A stretch of 64,000 nucleotides of DNA from Atherinomorus stipes (taxonomy: Eukaryota > Chordata > Actinopteri > Atheriniformes > Atherinidae): positions 186,001 through 250,000 of the forward strand of contig JALJCO010009077.1 of assembly GCA_023101725.1 (NCBI GenBank). The letters are read 5' to 3'. Shown here one piece after another: positions 56,404-64,000 of the stretch. The position numbers and the translations under genes were made by a program. How positions within the stretch are numbered: position 1 is the stretch's first letter; every line of letters begins with the position of its first letter. The notes beneath the pieces are model-generated. The model saw only the letters and a list, made by a program, of their open reading frames with translations, did not search any database and had not been told where the DNA came from.

Positions 56404-57828
56404 ATGTCATCTCAGACAGAAAAGGATCTTTCATGTCCCATCTGCCACGAGATTTTCAAAGACCCTGTCATCCTGTCATGCAGCCACAGCTTCTGTAAGG
56501 ACTGTCTACAGAGATGGTGGTCGGACAAACAGATGCACATGTGCCCAATTTGCAACAAGTTATCTTTGTTGAATGATCCACCCTCCAACTTGGTGTTGAA
56601 GAACCTGTGTGAGGACTTCTTACAGGAAAGAAATGAGAAAGCTTCTCCAGGATCTGAGCCTCTCTGCAGTCTGCACCATGAAAGGCTCAAACTGTTCTGC
56701 CTGGACCATCAGCAGCCTGTTTGTGTCGTCTGTCGAGATTCAAAATCACACAGGAACCACAGATTCAATCCCATCGATGAAGCTGCACAAGATCACAGAG
56801 ATAAGATGCAGAAATGTCTGAAACCTTTGAAAGACAAACTGAAGAGCTTTGAAGAAGAGAAAAGAAACTTTGATCAAACAGCAGAACACATTAAGTCCCA
56901 AACACAACAGACAAAGAGTCAGATTATGGAGAAGTTTAAGAAACTTCATCAGTTTCTACAAGAGGAAGAGGAGGCCAGAATGTCTGCTCTGAATAAAGAG
57001 GAAGCGCATAAAACGAAGGTGGTGAAGGAGAAGATTGATGCTTTAAACACACACGTTATGGAAATTTCAGACACAATTAGAATTGCAGAAGAAGAAATGA
57101 GAGCTGCAGACGTGTCATTCCTGCAGAGCTACGGCACCTCAATAAAAACCATCCAGCAGCGCCTCCTGCTGGATCCTCCAGGCCTGGCTGAAGGAACTCT
57201 GATAGATGTGGCCAAACATGTGGGCAACCTGAATTTTAACATCTGGACTAAGATGAAGGAGATGGTTTCCTACTCTCCTTTGATTCTGGATCCAAACACA
57301 GCTCATCCAGAACTCATTCTGTCTGCAGATCTGACCAGTGTGACTTTTGGACAGAAACAGAAGCTTCCTGATAATCCAGAGAGGATTGGTCAACATTTTT
57401 GTGTCCTGAGCTCTGAAGGCATCAACTCAGGAACTCGCAGTTGGGATGTTGAGGTCAGAAATGATCAATTCTGGGGTCTTGGTGTTGTGAAGGAGTCGGT
57501 TCAGAAAAAGGGAGAGATCCAGACTGGATTCTGGGAAATAAGTTTGCTTGATGGAAAACTCACAGCAGCATCACCACTGCTTCCAAACAAAGATCTCCTG
57601 GAGAAGCCCAAGAGGATCCGAGTTCAGCTGGACTGGGACCGAGGGAAGCTGTCCTTCTTTGATATTGACACTAAGAAACACATTCACACATTTAAACACA
57701 CTTTCACTGAGAAGATGTTTCCTTACATTGAGACCAAGAATGGTTTTCCCCTGAAGATTATACCCATGACTGTCTCTGTCACAAAAGAGCATGAAGTGCC
57801 TTTTTCTGCAGGTTACTGGCCTTTCTAG
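56404..57828 (+). CDS. TRIM E3 ubiquitin ligase, TRIM35/A33-like, copy 3
   Basis: 474 aa, single coding exon, with an intact RING (C11, C14, C26, H28, C31, C34, C47, C50), B-box 2 (LCSLHHERLKLFCLDHQQPV), coiled coil and PRY-SPRY ending SAGYWPF. From about residue 80 to 385 it is almost identical to copy 2. It differs in the RING second loop (ILSCSHSFC, SDKQMHMCPIC), in the SPRY loop after DGKLTAASP (LLPNKDLLEKP) and at the C-terminus. An in-frame upstream ATG (56299) gives a 35-residue extension shared only with copy 2. About 600 bp of 5' flank is also nearly identical to copy 2, which indicates a recent tandem duplication. Confidence 0.93.
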   Translation: MSSQTEKDLSCPICHEIFKDPVILSCSHSFCKDCLQRWWSDKQMHMCPICNKLSLLNDPPSNLVLKNLCEDFLQERNEKASPGSEPLCSLHHERLKLFCLDHQQPVCVVCRDSKSHRNHRFNPIDEAAQDHRDKMQKCLKPLKDKLKSFEEEKRNFDQTAEHIKSQTQQTKSQIMEKFKKLHQFLQEEEEARMSALNKEEAHKTKVVKEKIDALNTHVMEISDTIRIAEEEMRAADVSFLQSYGTSIKTIQQRLLLDPPGLAEGTLIDVAKHVGNLNFNIWTKMKEMVSYSPLILDPNTAHPELILSADLTSVTFGQKQKLPDNPERIGQHFCVLSSEGINSGTRSWDVEVRNDQFWGLGVVKESVQKKGEIQTGFWEISLLDGKLTAASPLLPNKDLLEKPKRIRVQLDWDRGKLSFFDIDTKKHIHTFKHTFTEKMFPYIETKNGFPLKIIPMTVSVTKEHEVPFSAGYWPF

Positions 57829-60173
57829 AGTTGCAAAGCATGATTTATACAACTGTTAAGTATTTGCATTCATGCATTTACCATTTTGATCATACAAGCT
57901 CAGCTGCATGTTTCAGGCTAGTGATGGTAAAAGTATCCTGTCAAAGCATCCTGACAGATGTAGTTCCATTTTTCAGCAGGTTCTTTCTACCATATTGTAA
58001 TGGGGATAGTTTTATTTAATGGATATTTCTGATATCTATGAAAATCTGTAATTGCCTATAAACCTTTTCAGAACTGGATCACCATGAGTCTCATTTCAGA
58101 GCTTCTCTGAAAATTACAATGCAGATCTTAATTATTTACTATGAAAAAAAGATCTAAAAGATTTGTGTATATTGCATGACATTTTGTTGTGTGGGAATTA
58201 TTCTATGTCAGATTAATTGAGAGTGAAATTTGGGCATCATTTTTTAGTTCACATGAATAATGGGAATTTTGTTCAAACTGCAGGAATGAGCAGGGGTCTT
58301 ATATGACTGAAATACGATTGCTTGCTGAATTTGATATCATGTGCTTTCAGTCCTTTCAGTTGTTATTCATACATTTATTCAGATATTCCACTTGTTTTAT
58401 TGTTTTTAAACCATGTCTGTCTTTCATTTTGTTTTTCGAACATTTAGAAAAAAGTTAACACATAAACGCCTGAGTAACAGTCTATTAGGAGAATGAATTC
58501 AGATATCTGTGATCTTTGCTTTTTCTAATTATTATAATGCTATAACTATTTCCACACACTTCTACTCTAATGAAACATAGTAATGAGCATCACTTTGCAT
58601 CTTTGTTGGTAGATGTTTTAAAGCAACTTTAAAAGAGAAGTCTGTACTGATAACAGACAATTTCTATGGGAGCCATCTGAGGAAAGCTACAAGAAGTAGC
58701 CAAAACATGTAAGGGTAAAAAAAATAAACTATTTTAATGACTGTCTTACTACAAGGAAATTCAAGCCTAAGAAAAGCTGTTCTTTTAACTATATAGTGTG
58801 TTTTTGTTTTGTTTATTTTTTTAAGTACAGAATAGAGAGACAGAAAATCGAGACACTTGAGGGCAAAAGTCAAAAGGGAGCAGGACAATAACTGGGAAAT
58901 TTCCTTTTAAGGTGCTTTTAACCTGTTAAATTTGTTGATTCATGTCTTGTTAAACATGATGGGGCAAAGGTTTACAGACACTTCTGAGATGTACTGTATC
59001 TCATTAAAACCTTTGTCTGGTATTCAAAATTTGGTTTAATTTTGTGTGTATAATATATGCGGTCATGAATAAAAGGTGGCAAAACATTTTGTTTTACTTT
59101 GTCATACTTACTGGTTGAATAATTGAAAGACAACGTTTGAAGCATCTTATCTTCCATGATTTCCTTTTTTATATCAGATTTTATTTCAGGTCATTATGTT
59201 AGCAAAAAAGACTCCCAGAAAGCCTCATGTTTTGGTTCACCTCTAAAAGAGAAACAAATTATTCAGATCATATAAGGATGGTACTCTCATGACAACGTAA
59301 CCACATCATTATTAGTTTATAAAGCTTTTTGTAAACCACTTTAGATTATAAAATCTGCTCATAAGCAAAACAATAACACTATTTTATGGAGAAGTACAAC
59401 AGCTGTTTTATGTATTGTGCCATCTTATGATGCCACCATTAATGAAGTGACCAGTCCTTTTTACTTTGTATCTGCCAACATGGACAGCAGCATGAATATC
59501 TGGACTGATAATAAACAGTGGTCTGAAGTTATTGATAACCTATAGATTTATTATCTGGAAATCTCAAAGTCAAGTTAGTCAGATCGTCCACCTGACAGAA
59601 ACTAATCTTTATAACTAACAATCCTCTCTGGAATATATAGTAAAAATGTTGTTATAATCAACATTAAGCTTTAAAAAAAAATAAAAAATCTTACATGAAT
59701 GAATTTAGACCTCTACTGTAAATATAATCTTCATGTTCTGTATAATGACTCATTTTGACCATTTTGTCCTTGAGGCCACGAGAACAAAATGACGTCTGAG
59801 AAGCATTGTGTGATTGGTTGGACATTTGAGGCGGGCAGGATTAGCACAGAGACACTTGAAGCAGAGTTGTCACCTCCACATTTCACAGATGCGATGTTGA
59901 ACGGATAGTTTTAATAAACAGCTGATCGATGTGGTGAGAAAGTATGAAAATGTAAACAACGCACGTGACATTTAAACAGATGGACCGACACCACCACATG
60001 CGCAACTCTGTCGTGCCACTGACAATATTTATTGTAAATGTATAAACTGGGTGAACTCGTCCCTGGTGTTCCATGCCTCGAGGGCATGAAACAAAGTTCT
60101 CGCTTCTTGCGTAGTATGTAAAAAGCTTAACCAAGGCTCTCCCCGACAAACCTGACCTGTACGTTACCACATT
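57829..60173. other. Downstream of TRIM copy 3, no gene recognised
   Basis: The first 120 bases still align loosely with the DNA after copy 2 (CATGCATT, GCATGTTTCAGGCTAGTGATGG against CACATGTTTCAGCATAATAGTGG). Beyond that the sequence is AT-rich, with short open frames lacking any known domain. Confidence 0.5.
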
Positions 60174-60559
60174 AAAGTACCTTTTCCACCTGTGGGGTCT
60201 GGGTCGGGTTGGGTTGGGTCAGGCTGGTTTGGTATCTTAGAGGCGGAATATTAATTGATAGCACTACTACATGATCACGTGACATCATCGCAGTGCAACA
60301 CCTTTTAACCACAGCACCACAGAGACAGAAACAAAAGGATCATCCCTGCTTTGTTTATATGCCAGGTCACATGGGAAGTGACGGATTTTTAAACAAATCA
60401 ACAGATTACAGTGTGTTAGCTCCACCTCTTTGGTCCGGATTGGTTAGATCAGTACCCCTATGGAAGGCTACCCGTCCTAGTTTTTATCTGTGGAGACGCA
60501 AAAAAAAAACATGGACCAATCCGACCCGACCCAGACCCACTGGTGGAAACGGGGCTTTT
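60174..60559. mobile_element. hAT-like MITE (TTTCCACC ends)
   Basis: AAAGTACCTTTTCCACC with GGGTCTGGGTCGGGTTGGG on the left faces CCAATCCGACCCGACCCAGA and GGTGGAAACGGGGCTTT on the right. Such pyrimidine-rich ends are frequent in fish hAT MITEs. It is non-coding. Confidence 0.65.
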
Positions 60560-60752
60560 GTTCCTAAATGTGTAAATTCACGGTAGTCTCTTTCATTTTG
60601 CTATTTAGGGGTTTCATTAATTTGATATAGAGAGTCCTGCATAAACAAGAAATCATTTAAACTGTGTTCTCTGTTCCTATATCACACAGTGGAATAAACT
60701 CTGCCTGCACTGGAAATGCAGGTGATCCCAGCACCTGATGTTTAAAACACTT

Positions 60753-61100
60753 AGGGCCCGATTTACGAAAGGTTTGCGCTTGTTAAAACAGGCGCTATCT
60801 TCATTACGCACGCAATAATCCGCCAGAGCTGATTTACAAAGCAGGGCAAAAGGACAGCGGCGCTATTTTGCCCCTTGACAGGCGCAAAATAGCGCCGCTG
60901 TCCATTTTGCGCATCTGCTGCAGATGAATATGTAAACTGGGCGTTTCTGCCAGAAGGCCCAAAATATTGGGAGGAGACTATGCAAAACCTCAGTTTAACA
61001 TGCGCAATGTGATCTATCAACCGTTCAACGGAAAGCGGGGCACAAAAAATTGCGTGTAATTTAGCACGTCTGAAAAGCAGGTATAACTGGCATTTATAAC
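60753..61100. repeat. Harbinger-like end fragment with strong hairpin
   Basis: Starts TAGGGCCCGATTTACGAAAG, like one terminal end of fish Harbinger elements. No opposite end was found. Contains a perfect 20-bp hairpin at 60852-60903. Confidence 0.45.
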
Positions 61101-61857
61101 TATAATGGCTGAAAGAATGCTGCACACAGGACTGCAGACATCGGGTCAGAATCATTTCTCATGATGTGTTCAGGCGACACGTCAAGTTTTCATTATTTAA
61201 TTATATAACAATCAACATCACTGTTAAACACGGGTTATTCTAGACATGAACCAGAACATCTGCAGCTGCAGCATCATGGTAGTTAAAGCTGATATTAATT
61301 ATGTCTTTTTATTTTCTTTTACTTTTTGCCAATGGCATATTTTTAGATTAAAATCATCTCCTGCTCCTCCACACCCCAGCAACTGCTGCTGCTGTTCTGA
61401 GGTTGCTGTGGACTTGCTGTTAGCTGCTAAAAACCACCATTTTGGTATTCTGTTACAGACTGAGACCTTACTAAGAGCAAACAAGGAGACCATGGATAGC
61501 CACCGGCCGGCTGGCCAGCATCCGGTTTTCTGCATGTCAATCAAAAGGATATGCCCCAATTATGTGTAATTTCAAGATTAAATAACATCTTAACAAATGA
61601 CTTATAAAAAAAAATTCACCCCCCTCACAGTTGACAAGAAAGTAAAAGTGACCAATTAAACCTAAAATGATTTCTTGAACCAGGCTATAAACATGTTTTT
61701 TTCTGCTGTGAAGTTGGCCTTTGTAACATGGGAGTCTAGAGGGATTTGCTCTGTTTTTCAGCCAGCCCCAAGCGGATGAAGAAAGACTTACAATTATTAA
61801 ACTTAACTTTAAGGCTTCACACTTTTCCAGCAGAGTTTGCCCCTTTATACACACCCA
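61101..61857. other. No gene recognised
   Basis: Mixed-composition DNA with overlapping open frames on both strands (the longest on the minus strand, 61537-62061). No domain, splice pattern or conserved protein was recognised. Confidence 0.4.
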
Positions 61858-61935
61858 CAGGGGCGGACCTACCAGGGTGGCATGGCAGTTGCCACCCCAA
61901 AACAAAGCCTTGCCACCCCAGCAGGCAACTTGGAA
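61858..61935. repeat. hAT-like terminal fragment (CAGGGGCGGACCTA)
   Basis: CAGGGGCGGACCTACCAGGG is a typical hAT end. The opposite end was not located, so the length of the element is unknown. Confidence 0.4.
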
Positions 61936-63185
61936 ATCGAGATTCAGATCATAGCAGTTTGTACACTTACGAGCGGGAAGCTCTGATGTCTGACTGCATT
62001 GAGTGCAGCATGGGGCAGCACGACTGCGGCCATGAGACTGCTTTGTTTTAAAGTGACGCAAAGGGAAGAGAAAGCCGCCAGAACAGAAGGCAGCAGCACA
62101 AAATGAAAGAGGTAAGAACTAATTCACTAGGTTATATTAAAGAGGGAATAAGAATGAGAATAAGAATAAGATGATGAAGGAGAAAGTGAGAAAAGAGACC
62201 ATGCAGATCTCCAACAGTGAAAAGAGCGTCTGAGCCATCAAACATGTCCAATCGAACTGGTCCAGATAGTATGGAGACTCACTGCACACGAAGTTATATC
62301 TGAATAAGAAAAATAAATCACTGTATTTTGGTGTGTGTTTAAATAGTCATTGCTCAATTCTCTTCAAATAAATATTTTTTCACCAATAGGCCCTAGTAAT
62401 AATTGTTTGCTTTCATAAAATAGTTTGTGTACAATGTATTTTAAACCTAATGCTCAAGTTAAATTCCAAAATTAAACATATTTATCTTATTGTTTCCTTC
62501 TAGGCTAAAACATTACGGAGTACAAATTAAGTGAGCCTGATGGTTTGCTAATCAATGGCAATTTCTGTTGATATTCATTGTTAAATGTCATCTTGCAAAT
62601 CCAGGTCAGGGTGTGAGCAGCCAACACAACCTAAACAAAGAGTTTTCCCAGCAGTATGGTATGGAATGCTGTTATAGACAAATGTTTAATTAAAGAAATA
62701 AAATAAAATGAATAAACAGGATATCAAGTGGAGCCTTATGTTCATAAAGCTCCGTTTGGTAAAGAAAAACTGTTCAACAAAATAAAGCAATCAGACTTCC
62801 ATTCTGCTTGCTTTGATGCTGGACAGGACAAGTAAAAAAAACAAAAAAAACAAAGAGTTTTCCAAAGACCCAACAAGGAGGAGCCAGGAGAAGCTTCCAC
62901 ACTGACTGGTATCAATCCAATCCTTGGCTGGAGAACTCACAGATAATTCGTGAAACTTACTGTTTTGCCTGTTCTGAGTTAATAATAAAAAATAATGTTC
63001 AGTACTGTGTTTCAGTTAAAATTTATTTCCACACAATGAATTCATGTACTTTGTAGAATAACTGTCTATAGAAGTTCTCAGATACATTTTTATTCAGTTG
63101 CTTATTCTATTTTACTAGTTTGTACCAGTGCTGTTTCAGATGCTGCTATAAATACATATATACTGTACACATGTGTATTTATATA
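61936..63185. other. No gene recognised
   Basis: AT-rich with no supported coding region. May contain the interior of the hAT-like element that begins at 61858. Confidence 0.4.
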
Positions 63186-63687
63186 CAGTCGTCTTCAAAA
63201 TTATTCACTCTCTCCACTTAAAGTAAACGCAAACTCAATTGACAATATTAATTTAAACAACAAACTGAAGAAACTAATAATAAACAAAAATTTACAAAAT
63301 TGTAATTTAGCTTTATAAATTATTGCTTTTCAATTGTATTGGAAAAGAATATTTTTAAAAGAACTAAAACAATCAAAACTATCCCAGACACATTAAAGCG
63401 CCATTCCCATGAACGAAGGACCAACATACCTGTAAACAGGTGCAGAAGCCTTTCTGAACATTACAGAAAACACCTGATTTCCTCTAAGTGTTGCTCAACA
63501 AAATTTCAGCTTCGGAGCCCCATCATGCTTGTTTTAATATTTCTTTCAAAGCACAATTCAAAATCAATGTAATTATTTTCATAGAATCTTTAGTTATGAT
63601 CACTTTTTCAATTTCAACTCATTTCACCTGAAGAAGATTTTTTTCCCGTCTTTAATTGGAGGGTATGAATAATTATGAGGACAACTG
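63186..63687. mobile_element. Tc1-like internally deleted element
   Basis: TA (63184-63185) CAGTCGTCTTCAAAATTATT at the left, and ATGAATAATTATGAGGACAA with CTG TA (63688-63689) at the right. The ends mirror with few changes. 502 bp, and no transposase motifs are left. The end sequence also occurs at 32889-32917. Confidence 0.8.
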
Positions 63688-63689
63688 TA

Positions 63690-64000
63690 TATATTCATTC
63701 ATTTTCAGTACTGCTTAGTACAATTGACCTTTGGCTAAGCCACGCCCCCTCCACTCACTCGGACAAACAACATCCGGTGACAGGCGCTATGTGACATCTC
63801 GGGAGATGACAGCTGTCAACACGGACAGCAGACGCGTGATCAGACAGAGAGATCATGACAATATAAATTAAAAAAACATAAAAACAAAACAAACAAACAA
63901 AAAGAAATTGTTCACAAGTCTTAAACTGGGAGTAGAAATCAAGCCTGTGAAGTTTCTGGAATGTGACTAGTGCGCGCTCCCTCAGTTTCTTGTCCAAACT
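63690..64000. other. End of window, no gene recognised
   Basis: GC-richer patch (AGCCACGCCCCCTCCACTCA) then mixed sequence. A minus-strand open frame (63997-63755) has a hydrophobic stretch but no recognisable domain. Confidence 0.35.

Noticed and set aside
61537..62061. 174-codon open frame on the minus strand
   Set aside because: No domain, no splice pattern, and it overlaps the hAT-like end at 61858; composition looks like chance.
1..64000. CRISPR arrays, operons or prophage
   Set aside because: The DNA is vertebrate with split genes; the direct repeats found are minisatellite or transposon sequence.

Overview
The window is teleost fish nuclear DNA: split genes with GT-AG introns, two conserved vertebrate genes (psmf1 and pigu), a tandem family of intronless TRIM E3-ligase genes, and a dense load of fish-type repeats (Tc1, hAT, TTAA-flanked and Harbinger-like DNA elements and their MITEs, tRNA-derived SINEs, RTE-like and L2-like LINE tails). 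Nothing prokaryotic or viral was recognised.

Layout. 1-5200: repeats lying beyond the 3' end of psmf1 (a dead Tc1 element carrying an L2-like insertion, hAT-type MITEs, a SINE). 5228-23276, minus strand: the complete seven-exon coding region of psmf1 (proteasome inhibitor PI31, 277 aa), with introns full of mobile elements. 23277-27583: the gap between two divergently transcribed genes, holding a broken TRIM pseudogene, a truncated RTE-like LINE and a MITE. 27584-36367, plus strand: the complete twelve-exon coding region of pigu (GPI transamidase subunit PIG-U, 435 aa). 36368-40600: repeats, including a hAT MITE inside another MITE. 40600-57830: three plus-strand, single-exon TRIM genes (40956-42383, 50375-51784, 56404-57828), plus an unmarked TRIM relic at 53189-53364. 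Between them lies a four-layer transposon nest (45753-47700). 57829-64000: repeats, with no gene recognised.

Function. psmf1 and pigu are housekeeping genes: PI31 modulates 20S proteasomes, and PIG-U is part of the ER complex that attaches GPI anchors. The TRIM cluster is the evolutionarily active part. Copies 2 and 3 are nearly identical over long stretches but differ in the RING, one SPRY loop and the C-terminus. The original C-terminus of copy 2 has been displaced by a MITE that supplies a new in-frame stop codon; the displaced tail is still readable about 210 bp downstream. Protein family calls rest on remembered family features, not on a database search. Exon borders were placed by hand from splice signals, reading frame and family similarity.
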